Shown: positions 1 through 9,063, counted from the stretch's first letter. The stretch is 64,000 bases of DNA from Arthrobacter koreensis (GCF_009193255.1 NZ_WACG01000001.1:558001-622000), one strand, 5' to 3'. The notes: generated by a model from the letters alone, not told the origin. Made by a program: numbers and translations.

Positions 1-179
1 CGGCCTTCAAGCAGGACGGGGATGGTGGCAGCCTGGATAGGCGAAGGGTTCTTGTAGCCGACGTCGGTCAGCGCGGCGAGGATGCGGGCATCCAGGTTGA
101 AATCGGAGAACAGGACCTCAGCTTCTACAGCTTCTGCGGCAGTGTTTTCTTCGACAATTTCTTGGGTGTTCTCAGGCAA
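1..179 (-). CDS. DEAD-box ATP-dependent RNA helicase, N-terminal part (runs off the window)
   Basis: Only the first ~59 codons are inside the window. Reading the minus strand from a TTG at 179 gives an acidic leader followed by FSDFNLDARILAALTDVGY and PSPIQ, which is the Q-motif of DEAD-box RNA helicases (aromatic residue, then GYxxPxxIQ) that precedes Walker A. These enzymes unwind RNA in ribosome assembly, mRNA decay or cold adaptation. TTG was chosen because a GAGG ribosome-binding sequence lies just upstream and no ATG or GTG sits between it and the Q-motif. Helicase motifs I-VI lie outside the window, so the subfamily (DeaD/CsdA, RhlE) cannot be set. Confidence 0.8.
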   Translation of the reverse strand, partial: MPENTQEIVEENTAAEAVEAEVLFSDFNLDARILAALTDVGYKNPSPIQAATIPVLLEG

Positions 180-511
180 GGGTATTCCTCATCAGTGGGG
201 CCGGGCAGCCGGTTCGAGCGGCTGCGAGTACATAAGTCCGGGCACTGTTGCAATCCCAGGCAGGACTCTCCGTCACAGCTGTGGGCCAGTATCACTGGGT
301 TGCGACCGCGGCTCGGTGTGACGATTTCTTTGCCGGCGCTCCCAGGAGATGAATCTGCCCGCATGTTTCATGCGGGCCCCAACACAACGTACCTGCAATG
401 GACTCTCAGTCCGCAGGGAAATCAGGGAATACCGGAGTGGGGGATTCCTCAAGTGTACGGCATGGGAGCCGCTTACCCACCCCGTAACGCCGTGAGGTCC
501 GGCACAGTGCC
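180..511. other. Intergenic leader of the DEAD-box helicase gene with a small hairpin
   Basis: This is the only gap over 300 bases. I see no convincing gene: ORFs in it lack ribosome-binding sites and family features. It contains a perfect 9-bp inverted repeat with a 3-nt loop at 357-377 (GCCCGCATG / CATGCGGGC). Its position upstream of the minus-strand helicase start suggests promoter plus 5' UTR. Long leaders are common for cold-regulated helicase mRNAs, but nothing here proves that. Confidence 0.4.
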
Positions 512-1177
512 CTAGACTGCGCCTGCCGGCGCTTCCTGCGCGGCCGGCTTGCGGCGCAGCACCTTGCGGATCTCCGGGGACAAGTACGTTCCCGCTTCCC
601 CGGCCTCCGACAAGCGGTAATGCTGTTCCGGCGAGAGCCCCTGGAACACGTCCGCCACGGTCACGCCGTGATCCGGACGGGAGATAACTTCTACGCTGTC
701 TCCGGACTGGATCGAGCCGCGGGAAACAACGCGCAGGTAGGTTCCCAGCCGTCCCGCGGCGGCGAACCGTGCCACCCACCGTGGCTGGCCCATGTACTGG
801 GCGAAGTTGCGGCAGGGGGTGCGCGGGCAGGTCACTTCCAGCACCACGTCCGTGCCGATCCGCCACTGCTCCCCTACCACTGCATGGGACGCGTCAATCC
901 CTGATACTCGGAGGTTTTCGCCGAAACGGCCAGGCGGCACGGACTCGCCGAGTTCGGCAGCCCACCAGTCCGCGTCCTCCTGCGAGTAGGCATACACGGC
1001 CTTGGACTCACCGCCGTGGTGCCTGCGGTCGGCCTGCACGTCACCGGTCAGGCCCAGGGCATAGACCTTGACCGGACCCTCGACGGCACGCTTGTCGATC
1101 GCGCTGACGCCAACCGCATCGGAAGTGGGCCGCAGGGCGTGCACGCGGCAGATGGCCAGGAGGGATCCGGAAGTCAT
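512..1177 (-). CDS. MOSC domain-containing protein (YiiM-like)
   Basis: 221 residues from the ATG at 1177; a TTG two codons earlier is less likely. The sequence has the MOSC core: GLTGDVQADRRHHGG near residues 42-56, a GRFGENL stretch near 83-89, and a conserved cysteine in PRTPCRNF (Cys122). The C-terminal tail resembles the 3-alpha domain of YiiM-type proteins. MOSC proteins carry a sulfur or molybdenum-cofactor handling domain; YiiM-like members detoxify N-hydroxylated bases and amines. A TAGACT hexamer (1185-1190, reverse) lies 7 nt before the start, so a leaderless transcript is possible. The substrate is unknown. Confidence 0.8.
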   Translation of the reverse strand: MTSGSLLAICRVHALRPTSDAVGVSAIDKRAVEGPVKVYALGLTGDVQADRRHHGGESKAVYAYSQEDADWWAAELGESVPPGRFGENLRVSGIDASHAVVGEQWRIGTDVVLEVTCPRTPCRNFAQYMGQPRWVARFAAAGRLGTYLRVVSRGSIQSGDSVEVISRPDHGVTVADVFQGLSPEQHYRLSEAGEAGTYLSPEIRKVLRRKPAAQEAPAGAV

Positions 1178-1187
1178 GGGCAACAGT

Positions 1188-2471
1188 CTAGGGGCGCGGA
1201 ACCTGGATATCGCCGGAGACCGGTGCGGCGCGCCACCACCGGCGTGGCCGGTCCGGCCACAGCAGCAGAACGAACCAGGCGAGCATGGCTGCGCCGCAGA
1301 AGACTCCCGCGCTGGACGCCATCAGCCACAGTTCGGGGGTTTGGGAATCGAGGTCCCCTGCACCCAGCAGGCCGCCGATTCCCTTGGGCGTCAGGTAGAA
1401 GGCCGCGGCCGTGGCCATGAAAAGTATCCATCCTGTAGCGCGCATGGCCCGGCGGCGCCGTGGCAGTCGCCAGGTCCCCGCAGCGACCAGCGGCAGGAAG
1501 AGCGCCACCCATACCCAGTGGTGGGACCAGGAGACCGGCGAGGCGAGCAGCATCAGCAGCGCTGCGGCGGACAGTGCCAGCAGGTCCGCTCCTGCACGTG
1601 CCGCCAGCCGAATGATGACCGCGGCGGCTGCCGCTGCGGCGAGGCACAGCAGCAGCCAGGGAACGGTGACGTCCGCATCGGGTCCGGCGAAGTGCAGCAG
1701 CGCGCCGCGGAAGGAGAGGTTGTCAACGTACGCTCCCCCGCCAACCCGCGAGGTGTCCGGGAGCAGTTCGCCCCAGTAGGTCTTCGACTCCCGGGGCAGG
1801 ATCAGGAACCCGAGTCCGAAGGTGGCAAGGAAACCGAAGGCCATGTTCCGCAGGCCACGCCAGTCTCCGCGGACCAGGTAATAGAACGCGAAGGCCAGTG
1901 GGGTCAGTTTCAGTCCGGCGGCCACGCCGGTGAGCAGGCCCCGGGGCCACTGCTCGCTGCGGTTCAGGAAATCGACCATGACCATTGCGAACAGGATGAT
2001 GTTCACCTGTCCAAGGGCCAGGGTGTCCCGCCACGGTCCGAGGGCAGTCACGAGGCCAAAGGCAACGATGGCTGCGGGCCGGAGCCAGAACCCCTTCAGG
2101 ACCGCCCGCAGGCCCGTGCCGCTGAAGTGCGCCACGAGCCACAGGGCAGTCAGTGCGGTCAGGGCCAGGGAGAAGCCGAGGAAAATGTTGAAGCCGATGG
2201 AGTCCCCGAAGGGCACAAGGACCGCGAACAGCAGGGCGGCTGCCGGAGGGTACGTGAACATCAGGGAGGGATTGGGAGGGTTGGGTATGCCCACCGAATA
2301 CAGTTCGCCGCTGGCTTTCAGGACCGTTTGTCCGCCGGCCACGTAGACCCGGAAGTCGATGCCGTCCCGCGGCGCAAGCACCATGGCGAGGGCCAGCAGT
2401 CCGGCGCAAAGCGCAGCAGCACCGAGCACCAGGGCCGCCGCCGCGGTCCGAGAACGCAGTCCCTGCGCCAT
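1188..2471 (-). CDS. GT87-family (DUF2029) polyprenol-phosphate mannosyltransferase-like membrane protein
   Basis: 427 residues from the ATG at 2471, which follows a strong AGGAGG ribosome-binding sequence; a longer frame upstream is rejected for that reason. About ten hydrophobic helices fit a GT-C fold. The N-terminal helix is followed by GIDFRVYVAGG, with Asp39 in the place of the catalytic aspartate of GT87 enzymes, and a FTYPPAAALLFA segment typical of actinobacterial GT87 proteins. Family members transfer mannose from polyprenyl phosphate to phosphatidylinositol mannosides or lipomannan at the outer membrane face. The acceptor here is not predictable. Its TAG stop lies 10 bp from the MOSC start. 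Confidence 0.75.
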   Translation of the reverse strand: MAQGLRSRTAAAALVLGAAALCAGLLALAMVLAPRDGIDFRVYVAGGQTVLKASGELYSVGIPNPPNPSLMFTYPPAAALLFAVLVPFGDSIGFNIFLGFSLALTALTALWLVAHFSGTGLRAVLKGFWLRPAAIVAFGLVTALGPWRDTLALGQVNIILFAMVMVDFLNRSEQWPRGLLTGVAAGLKLTPLAFAFYYLVRGDWRGLRNMAFGFLATFGLGFLILPRESKTYWGELLPDTSRVGGGAYVDNLSFRGALLHFAGPDADVTVPWLLLCLAAAAAAAVIIRLAARAGADLLALSAAALLMLLASPVSWSHHWVWVALFLPLVAAGTWRLPRRRRAMRATGWILFMATAAAFYLTPKGIGGLLGAGDLDSQTPELWLMASSAGVFCGAAMLAWFVLLLWPDRPRRWWRAAPVSGDIQVPRP

Positions 2472-2711
2472 CTGCTTCCCTCCTGTGCTGCCGCCGTTTT
2501 GGCGAGCAGGCGAGCGAGGCACACTCTACCCGCCTGCCCCGGCGCTGACGGGGGAAGGAGGCGATTTTGCCGCTGGTGTCCCGCAATCAGGCGGACGGAC
2601 TTACCGTGGCGTTCGTCATGTTCAAACCGCGGGGCCGCGGCTGCCGCTACCGTAGTCAGTGGACGGGATACCTGCGGTGGCTGCAGGCGGATCCCACTAA
2701 GGAGACCCAGC

Positions 2712-3128
2712 GTGAGCAAGACACATCCCCGGACCCCGATGCCCGCAGCGATGCGGCTGGCCACGGCAGCCTGGCTGATTGCCGCCGTCGTCCTGATCCT
2801 GGCCGGCGCATCCTTCCTTTTGACCGCCCAGACACAGCGGCAGGATTCCCAGGGCCTGCTGACGCTGGGAATCCTGGGGATCGCCCTCGGTGCCCTTACC
2901 GCCTTCTACTCCCTGCGGCTTCGCCGGGGAAAGCGGAGCAGCCGGGAAACCCTGACCACCCTGGCTCTCATCGCCGGCGTTCCCCTGCTGTTCCGCGGCC
3001 CGTCGCTGATGGCCCTCGGCGCCCTGCTGCTGGCCTGCGCGGTGCTGCTGTGGCTGCCGCAAAGCAGCCGCTTCTATGCAGTGACGGACCCCCGGGTCCG
3101 TCGGCGCCGTCTGGCGGGACGCCGCTAG
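2712..3128 (+). CDS. Small polytopic membrane protein of unknown function
   Basis: 138 residues from a GTG at 2712, with AAGGAG about 9 nt upstream (spanning 2699-2704). A much longer open frame runs through here from position 1068, but its first 1.6 kb is antisense to the mannosyltransferase gene and is not credible. The product has four predicted membrane helices, paired by short loops, and ends in an Arg-rich tail (RRRRLAGRR). No enzymatic motif is visible. It sits alone between two minus-strand genes. Confidence 0.55.
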   Translation: MSKTHPRTPMPAAMRLATAAWLIAAVVLILAGASFLLTAQTQRQDSQGLLTLGILGIALGALTAFYSLRLRRGKRSSRETLTTLALIAGVPLLFRGPSLMALGALLLACAVLLWLPQSSRFYAVTDPRVRRRRLAGRR

Positions 3129-3149
3129 GCGCACCGCCACACGGCGGAA

Positions 3150-4298
3150 TCAGAGCTGCTTCAGCGCCTGGTCCAGGTCCGCAATGAGGTCCTCAACGTC
3201 CTCGATTCCCACCGAGAGCCGCAGCAGGTTTTCCGGCACGGCCAGCTCTGTTCCCTTTACGGAGGCATGGGTCATTTCCGAGGGGTAGTTCATCAGGGAT
3301 TCAACTCCGCCAAGCGATTCGGCCAGCGTGAACACCTTCGTTGACTCCGCCACCTTGCGGGCTGCGGCTTCCCCGCCCTTGAAGCTCACGGAGACCATGC
3401 CGCCGAAGTCCTTCATCTGTGCCTTGGCGAGCTCATGGCCGGGATGCTCTTCCAGCCCCGGATAGAGCACCGACTCGACGGCGGGCTGCTCCTTCAGCCA
3501 TCGGGCCACGGCCATGGCGTTGGAGGAGTGCCGGTCCATGCGCACTCCAAGGGTCTTGAGCCCGCGGGTGGTGAGCCAGGCTTCCATCGGAGCCGAAACG
3601 GCACCCACGGCGTACTGGATGAAACCGATCTTTTCAGCGGCGGCGTCGTCGTTCAGGATCACCGCACCGCCCACCGCATCCGAGTGGCCGCCAATGTACT
3701 TGGTGGTCGAATGCACCACGATGTCCGCGCCGAAGGCGAGCGGCTGCTGCAGGTACGGGGAAGCGAAGGTGTTGTCCACCACCAGCAGGGCGCCGGCGCT
3801 GTGGGCCGCCTGCGCGACTGCGGCGATGTCCGAAATCTTCATCATGGGGTTCGACGGCGTTTCCAGCCACACGATTTTCGTGTTCCCGGCGGCGATGGCC
3901 GCTTCCAGGGCAGCGGTGTTGGACATGTCCACGGCTGCGTTGGTGATGCCCCAGGCCGAGAGCACCCGGTTGATCAGCCGGTAGGTTCCGCCGTACGCAT
4001 CGTTGCCCAGGACAATGTGGTCCCCGGGTGCGAGCAGGGCGCGGATCAGGGCGTCCTCGGCAGCCAGCCCAGAGCTGAAGGAGAAGGCGTGGCGTCCGCC
4101 TTCAAGGGCTGCCAGCTGGGCCTGCAGCGAATCCCTCGTGGGGTTGGTGCCGCGGCCGTACTCGTAGCCGTTGCGCAGGCCGCCAATACCGTCCTGCGCG
4201 TAGGTGGTGCTTTGGTAAAGCGGCGGAATGACGGCGCCGGTGGTGGGGTCCGGTGCCTGCCCGGCGTGGATAGCGCGGGTGTTGAAGCCTTCAGTCAT
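3150..4298 (-). CDS. metB: Cystathionine gamma-synthase / gamma-lyase (PLP enzyme)
   Basis: 382 residues, full length for the Cys/Met metabolism PLP family. It begins MTEGFNTRAIHAGQ, has the phosphate-binding FSSGLAA loop at 73-79, and the Schiff-base lysine in VVHSTTKYIGGHSD (Lys200). The enzyme forms cystathionine from O-acyl-homoserine and cysteine, or cleaves cystathionine; actinobacterial members often do both. It lies 57 bp downstream of a cystathionine beta-synthase on the same strand, so the pair probably forms an operon for reverse transsulfuration (homocysteine to cysteine). Sequence alone cannot separate synthase from lyase activity. Confidence 0.9.
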   Translation of the reverse strand: MTEGFNTRAIHAGQAPDPTTGAVIPPLYQSTTYAQDGIGGLRNGYEYGRGTNPTRDSLQAQLAALEGGRHAFSFSSGLAAEDALIRALLAPGDHIVLGNDAYGGTYRLINRVLSAWGITNAAVDMSNTAALEAAIAAGNTKIVWLETPSNPMMKISDIAAVAQAAHSAGALLVVDNTFASPYLQQPLAFGADIVVHSTTKYIGGHSDAVGGAVILNDDAAAEKIGFIQYAVGAVSAPMEAWLTTRGLKTLGVRMDRHSSNAMAVARWLKEQPAVESVLYPGLEEHPGHELAKAQMKDFGGMVSVSFKGGEAAARKVAESTKVFTLAESLGGVESLMNYPSEMTHASVKGTELAVPENLLRLSVGIEDVEDLIADLDQALKQL

Positions 4299-4355
4299 GG
4301 TTTGTTCCTCCTGTGCCGGCTGGCCGGCGGTCGGGATTTGTGCCGCGGGCCGGGC

Positions 4356-5726
4356 CTAGGCGCTGAGGTAGGAGAGCAGGTCTCGGCGGGTCAGGATGCC
4401 GTGCCAGCCTCCGCGGGAGGCGACCAGCAGCGTGTCAGCATCCGCCAGGCGTTCCATGGCGGCGGACACGGATTCAGCCGCACCGATCTGCGGGAGCTTG
4501 GCCGAGAGGTGGTCGCTGACGGGATCTGTTGGCTTGGCTTCGCCGCGGAAGAGCTTCTCTGTCAGCGAGCGCTCGTCCACCGAACCGTGGACTTCGCCGA
4601 GCACCGCGGGGGGTTCGTGGGCAAGCACCGGAAGTGCGCTGCCGTGCCGGGCCAGCAGTTCGACTGCCTCCAGTACGGTGGCGGACTTGGGCACGTACGG
4701 GGCTGCTTCGCCGCCGCGGGAGGCAAGCACGTCCGCAACGGTGGGGTCCTGGTCCGTCTCGGCCAGGAAACCGTGGGACTTCATCCAGCCGTCGTTGAAG
4801 ATCTTGCCGATGTAGCCGCGGCCGCTGTCCGGCAGCAGGACCACCATGACGTCGTCGGGCCCCAGGTCCTTGGCTGCGCGCAGCGCGGCGACTACCGCCA
4901 TGCCGGAGGAGCCTCCCACCAGCAGGCCTTCTTCGCGGGCCAGACGGCGGGTCATGGCAAAGGACTCGGCGTCGTTGACGGCAATGACCTCGTCAGGAAC
5001 CGAGGGGTCGTAGTTGCCCGGCCACATGTCCTCGCCCACGCCCTCGACGAAGTACGGGCGTCCGGTGCCGCCGGAGTACACCGATCCGTCCGGATCCGCG
5101 GCGATGATTTTCACCGGGCCGGAAGCCCGGTCCGCAGAGACTTCCTTCAGGTAGCGGCCGGTGCCGGTGATGGTTCCGCCGGTGCCTGCACCCGCGACGA
5201 AGTGGGTGATCCTGCCCTCGGTGTCATTCCAGATTTCGGGGCCGGTGGACTCGTAGTGGCTGGCCGGGGCCGCCGGGTTGGAGAACTGGTCCGGCTTGTA
5301 GGCGCCGTCGATCTCCCGCACCAGGCGGTCGGAGACACCATAGTAGGACTCGGGACTTTCCGGAGCGACGGCGGTGGGCGTCACCACTACCTCGGCACCG
5401 TAGGCGCGCAGGACGTCCCGCTTTTCAATACCAACCTTGTCCGGAGTGACGAAGATGCAGCTGTAGCCCTTCTGCTGGGCCACCAGCGCCAGCCCGACGC
5501 CGGTGTTGCCGCTGGTCGGTTCAACTACCGTCCCGCCCGGGCGGAGTCTGCCTTCCGCCTCGGCCGCTTCGATCATCTTCACGGCGATGCGGTCCTTAAT
5601 GGATCCGCCGGGGTTCAGGTACTCCAGCTTCACCAGCACCGTGGCTTGTATGCCTTCGGTGACGTGGTGGAGTTTCACCAGCGGGGTGTTGCCGATCAGG
5701 TCCAGGACAGTGTTGGCATACTTCAT
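4356..5726 (-). CDS. cbs: Cystathionine beta-synthase with C-terminal CBS domains
   Basis: 456 residues from MKYANTVLDL, the usual family start; the open frame extends 20 codons further but adds nothing conserved. PLP-dependent fold-type II core: SIKDR contains the cofactor lysine (Lys44) and PTSGNTGVGLA (70-80) binds the phosphate. A GAGTGGTITG stretch follows. Residues ~345-456 form two CBS modules as in mycobacterial enzymes. It condenses serine or acetylserine with homocysteine to give cystathionine. Upstream of metB on the same strand; no regulatory riboswitch is seen in the short upstream gap. Confidence 0.9.
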   Translation of the reverse strand: MKYANTVLDLIGNTPLVKLHHVTEGIQATVLVKLEYLNPGGSIKDRIAVKMIEAAEAEGRLRPGGTVVEPTSGNTGVGLALVAQQKGYSCIFVTPDKVGIEKRDVLRAYGAEVVVTPTAVAPESPESYYGVSDRLVREIDGAYKPDQFSNPAAPASHYESTGPEIWNDTEGRITHFVAGAGTGGTITGTGRYLKEVSADRASGPVKIIAADPDGSVYSGGTGRPYFVEGVGEDMWPGNYDPSVPDEVIAVNDAESFAMTRRLAREEGLLVGGSSGMAVVAALRAAKDLGPDDVMVVLLPDSGRGYIGKIFNDGWMKSHGFLAETDQDPTVADVLASRGGEAAPYVPKSATVLEAVELLARHGSALPVLAHEPPAVLGEVHGSVDERSLTEKLFRGEAKPTDPVSDHLSAKLPQIGAAESVSAAMERLADADTLLVASRGGWHGILTRRDLLSYLSA

Positions 5727-5849
5727 GGGCACCACGTTACTGGCTGTGCCGCGCAGGAACAGGCCGTGCTGAACACGGCGTAGCAAACTTGCTTACTGCC
5801 TGCCCTGTTTTGGGACAGAAGTTCACTCCGGACGTGCGAGCATGGTGGC

Positions 5850-6806
5850 ATGTCTTCCGGATCGGCCTGCCTGCGCAGGGAGTTTGAATCCTCCCGTCCG
5901 CTGGAAATCGCCGGCACCCTGAGGACCGTGGCGCTGGGCGCCTCCGACCCCACCGTGCAGGTCTCCCCAGCCGGAGCCTGGCTGGCTTTCCGCACCGCCG
6001 CCGGTCCGGCTACGCTCTGCCTGCGGCAGCACGCTGGGGCATTGCGCTCCCCCGCCCGGGTCTCCGCCCAGGCCTGGGGCCCGGGCGCAGATGAAGCACT
6101 GGCTTCCGTCCCTGCGCTGCTCGGTGAACAGGACGACTGGTCCTCCTTCGACGACCCTTCCTTCCTTGCCACCCTGCCTGCCGGAATCCGCGATGCCCGC
6201 CGCCACCATCCCGGCCTGCGGCTGCCCAGTACCGGAAGGATCCTGCAGACCCTGATACCGGTGGTGCTGGGCCAGAAGGTGACACAGATGGAGGCAGTCC
6301 ATGCCTGGCGCTACCTGGTTCGGCGGTTCGGCGAACCGGCACCCGGGCCGGTTCCGCCCGGCTTGATGCTTCCTCCCGACGCCGCCGGCTGGCGGCGCAT
6401 CCCCAGCTGGGACTGGCACCGCGCCGGAGTCGATTCGCACCGTTCCCGCACCATCCTGCGTGCCAGTGCCTCGGCGTCGGGCCTTGAGCGCCTGGCCGCC
6501 GAACCGCTGGGAGACGGGGTGAGCGCCAAGCTCCAGTCCCTGCCCGGCATCGGCCCATGGTCCGCGGCGGAGATCCTGCAGCGTACCCATGGTTCGCCGG
6601 ATCACGTCTCCGTGGGCGACTTCCACCTCGCCGCCTACGTGGGTGCGGCCCTCACCGGCAAGCGGACGGACGACGCCGGCATGCTGGCGCTGCTTGAACC
6701 GTGGCGCGGACACCGCCAGCGGGTGGTGCGGTTGATCGTCCTCACCGGTTTCCGGAAACAGGCTTACGGGCCCCGCCTCGCCCCTCAGGACCACCGCGGG
6801 CACTGA
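5850..6806 (+). CDS. DNA-3-methyladenine glycosylase family protein (AlkA-like, HhH-GPD)
   Basis: 318 residues. The C-terminal half carries the helix-hairpin-helix LPGIGPWSAAEIL (231-243) and, fifteen residues on, SVGDFHL with the presumed catalytic Asp257. The N-terminal ~120 residues match the accessory domain of AlkA-like base-excision glycosylases, which remove alkylated purines. The iron-sulfur cysteine cluster of Nth/MutY is absent. Transcribed away from cbs, with 123 bp between the starts. The substrate range is inferred from the family. Confidence 0.8.
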   Translation: MSSGSACLRREFESSRPLEIAGTLRTVALGASDPTVQVSPAGAWLAFRTAAGPATLCLRQHAGALRSPARVSAQAWGPGADEALASVPALLGEQDDWSSFDDPSFLATLPAGIRDARRHHPGLRLPSTGRILQTLIPVVLGQKVTQMEAVHAWRYLVRRFGEPAPGPVPPGLMLPPDAAGWRRIPSWDWHRAGVDSHRSRTILRASASASGLERLAAEPLGDGVSAKLQSLPGIGPWSAAEILQRTHGSPDHVSVGDFHLAAYVGAALTGKRTDDAGMLALLEPWRGHRQRVVRLIVLTGFRKQAYGPRLAPQDHRGH

Positions 6807-6844
6807 CCGCTCCCCCGGCCGCCGGTTCGCCTAGAGTTGGGTAA

Positions 6845-7123
6845 ATGAGCGCACCCGTAGACCTGACAGCCGTATTAGTTCCCAACCCCGGAGAGTTCTT
6901 CCGGGTCAAGCTGGCCCTGGAGATCGCGATCGAGCAGGTCCAGGCCGAACCCGGCTGCCTCCGCTATGAAATCACCGAGGAGTCCGAAGACCGGATCGTC
7001 CTGACCGAACAGTGGGCCTCCGAAGAGGACCTCGCCCGGCACTCCCGCGGGGCGGCCAAGCAGGACCTGGATGAGTCCCTCAGCGCCCTGTTGGCAGAAC
7101 CGGTGGCGCTGCACCGCGGCTAG
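6845..7123 (+). CDS. Antibiotic biosynthesis monooxygenase (ABM) domain protein
   Basis: 92 residues, the size of a single ABM/YgiN ferredoxin-like domain. It shows the typical pattern of this fold: an N-terminal strand (VDLTAVLVP), a helix, EPGCLRYEI, then IVLTEQWASEEDLARHSRG. Such proteins are dimeric cofactor-free monooxygenases or quinol-binding proteins, and many have no known substrate. It starts 38 bp after the glycosylase gene on the same strand, so co-transcription is possible. Confidence 0.75.
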   Translation: MSAPVDLTAVLVPNPGEFFRVKLALEIAIEQVQAEPGCLRYEITEESEDRIVLTEQWASEEDLARHSRGAAKQDLDESLSALLAEPVALHRG

Positions 7124-7134
7124 GGCCCCCTGCA

Positions 7135-7179
7135 CGGAACAGTTCGCTGGGTTGCCGCGGCGGCCCGGGAGCTGTTCCG
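7135..7179. terminator. Candidate bidirectional terminator between convergent genes
   Basis: CGGAACAG at 7135-7142 pairs with CTGTTCCG at 7172-7179 around a GC-rich interior, between the convergent ABM and amt genes. No clear T-tract follows, so this is tentative. Confidence 0.35.
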
Positions 7180-7189
7180 GCGGGGGCGG

Positions 7190-8773
7190 CTACGGGCTGA
7201 TTTCAAGCCGGTGGAGGGACTCCGGTTCAGCCCCGAAGCGCCGGAGCACAGCGGCTACCGCTTCCTCATGCTCGTCGTCGACCGCGGCGTACACCCGCAT
7301 CCGGTCCTCGAAATCCAGTTTCCGCACGTCGGAGCGGAAAACCTCGGTGCGGACGCGGCCGGTATAGACGGTGGTCTCCGTGAGTTCCATGCTCCTGGCC
7401 CCGGCCATCAGCAGGGCGTCGCGCAGCCCGTCAAGCCGTTCGGTGTTGACGACCGCGCTAATAACATGCCACGTTTCACCCGGCTGGGCCGCGAGCGGCG
7501 ACGCGCCGGCCCCGCGCCCGCTGGTTGTCGGGTGGGCTGTGATCCCGCTGAGTGAATAGGCAGATTGGCCCTGCTGCGCCTTGTCCAGGGAATCCTGTTC
7601 GGGCCCGGGTTCACGCAGCCCCAGGGTCCTGTTGATCAGGGCGGCTGCCAGCCAGCTGATCACGAAGGAAAACACCACTACGCAGACGATTGCCACCACC
7701 TGGTGCCACAGCAGGATTCCGCCGCCGCCGGCGAACAGCCCGTCCGCACTGACCGGGTTCACGCTGCTGTCCGCGAAGAACCCCACCAGGAATGAGCCGA
7801 GAAGGCCCCCAACGAAATGGACTGCGATCACGTCCAGGGCGTCGTCGTAACGCAGCAGGTGCTTCAGCCGGACCGCGAAGCAGCACACGCAGCCGGCGAT
7901 CAGCCCGATCAGCAGTGCCGAGCCCGTACTTACGTAGCCGGCGGAGGGTGTGATGGTGGCCAGGCCGGCAACGGCACCGGACACCGCACCTACCAGCGTG
8001 GAGTGACCGCTGGTCAGGCGTTCGACGATGAGCCAGGTAACCATAGCGGCGCTGCCTGCCACGTGGGTATTCAGCAGCGCCTGGGCGGCGATGGCGTTGG
8101 CCTGCAGCCCGTCTCCGGCGTTGAACCCGAACCAGCCGAACCACAGGATCCCACCGCCAACCAGCATGAGTGGGAGGTTGTTTGGCGAGGTCCGGAGGTT
8201 CGGCCATCCCCGGCGGCGCCCCACAACCAGGAGGACGGCCGCCGCCGCAGCTCCTGCGGAGGCATGTACCACGAGTCCTCCGGCCCAGTCCTGGGCTCCC
8301 AGCTGTGCCAGCCATCCCTTGGGGTGCCAGAGCCAGCGCGCAACCTGCGGGTACACCGCAATCGAGAAGACCACCAGGAACACGGTCCAGCCGGCGAACT
8401 TCAGACGCCCGGCCGTCGCCCCGGTAAGCAGGGCAGGTGTGATGATGGCGAACATCATCTGGTAGGCCACGAAGGCCAGGGCCGGGATGGTGACGCCCGT
8501 GGCCACGGTGTGGAATTGGGGCGTATCGACGTCGACCAGCGCGAAGGCGTCGAACTCGCCCAGGACGGAGTTTCCCCGGTTGCTGAACGCCAGCGTGTAA
8601 CCGACCAGCACCCAGGTGAGGGTGATGACACCGAGCGGAATGATGTTCTGCATCATCATGGCCAGGACGTTCCGTACCGGGACCATTCCGCCGTAGAACA
8701 GTGCCAGGCCGGGGGTCATGAACAGCACCAGCCCGGCGCACACCAGCACCCAGGCGGTATCCGCCCCGTTCAC
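7190..8773 (-). CDS. amt: Ammonium transporter fused to a C-terminal P-II-like domain
   Basis: 527 residues from a GTG at 8773, preceded by GGAG at the right distance; the frame stays open upstream but without family sequence. Residues 5-385 are a normal Amt channel with eleven helices. QDWAGGLVVH ends in the first pore histidine (His170) and DVIAVHF holds the second (His319). A low-complexity linker (386-433) leads to residues 434-515, which follow the P-II fold: VISAVVNTERLDGLRDAL, then TETTVY, then RVYAAVDDEHEEAV. The T-loop region is short and lacks the usual modified tyrosine. Free P-II normally plugs Amt; here a built-in regulator is inferred. See the finding. Confidence 0.9.
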   Translation of the reverse strand: MNGADTAWVLVCAGLVLFMTPGLALFYGGMVPVRNVLAMMMQNIIPLGVITLTWVLVGYTLAFSNRGNSVLGEFDAFALVDVDTPQFHTVATGVTIPALAFVAYQMMFAIITPALLTGATAGRLKFAGWTVFLVVFSIAVYPQVARWLWHPKGWLAQLGAQDWAGGLVVHASAGAAAAAVLLVVGRRRGWPNLRTSPNNLPLMLVGGGILWFGWFGFNAGDGLQANAIAAQALLNTHVAGSAAMVTWLIVERLTSGHSTLVGAVSGAVAGLATITPSAGYVSTGSALLIGLIAGCVCCFAVRLKHLLRYDDALDVIAVHFVGGLLGSFLVGFFADSSVNPVSADGLFAGGGGILLWHQVVAIVCVVVFSFVISWLAAALINRTLGLREPGPEQDSLDKAQQGQSAYSLSGITAHPTTSGRGAGASPLAAQPGETWHVISAVVNTERLDGLRDALLMAGARSMELTETTVYTGRVRTEVFRSDVRKLDFEDRMRVYAAVDDEHEEAVAAVLRRFGAEPESLHRLEISP

Positions 8774-9063
8774 TGCGCGGCTCCATGGCGTCCGCCCGTT
8801 GTTGCCGGCACTGGCGGGGATGCAGCCTGGTCCAGGGCTGCAGCAGCATCCCGGCAGATGAGCAGTTCGCGCATGGTGTCCCCGCTTCCAACTCGTGGCC
8901 CGCATGAGTGGTGCCGCCGGAGGTCCATGAAGCTGGAGGGGTGTCTCCGGCCCATCGAGTCTAGCGACGCGTAATCTGCGGGCGGAAGGTGCGGGCACGC
9001 AAAGGACCGCCGGGGAACGCACTTCGTGCTGATGCCGTCCCGGCGGCCCTGTGCGGAGCGCGC

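Noticed and set aside
1068-3128. A 686-codon plus-strand open frame
   Set aside because: Its first 1.6 kb is antisense to the mannosyltransferase gene, rich in Gln, Gly and Arg as expected for GC-rich shadow frames. Only the last 138 codons (from 2712) form a credible membrane protein.
3435-5783. A 782-codon plus-strand open frame
   Set aside because: It is antisense to cbs and metB, has His/Gly/Val-rich shadow composition and no domain. Long antisense frames are common at this GC content.
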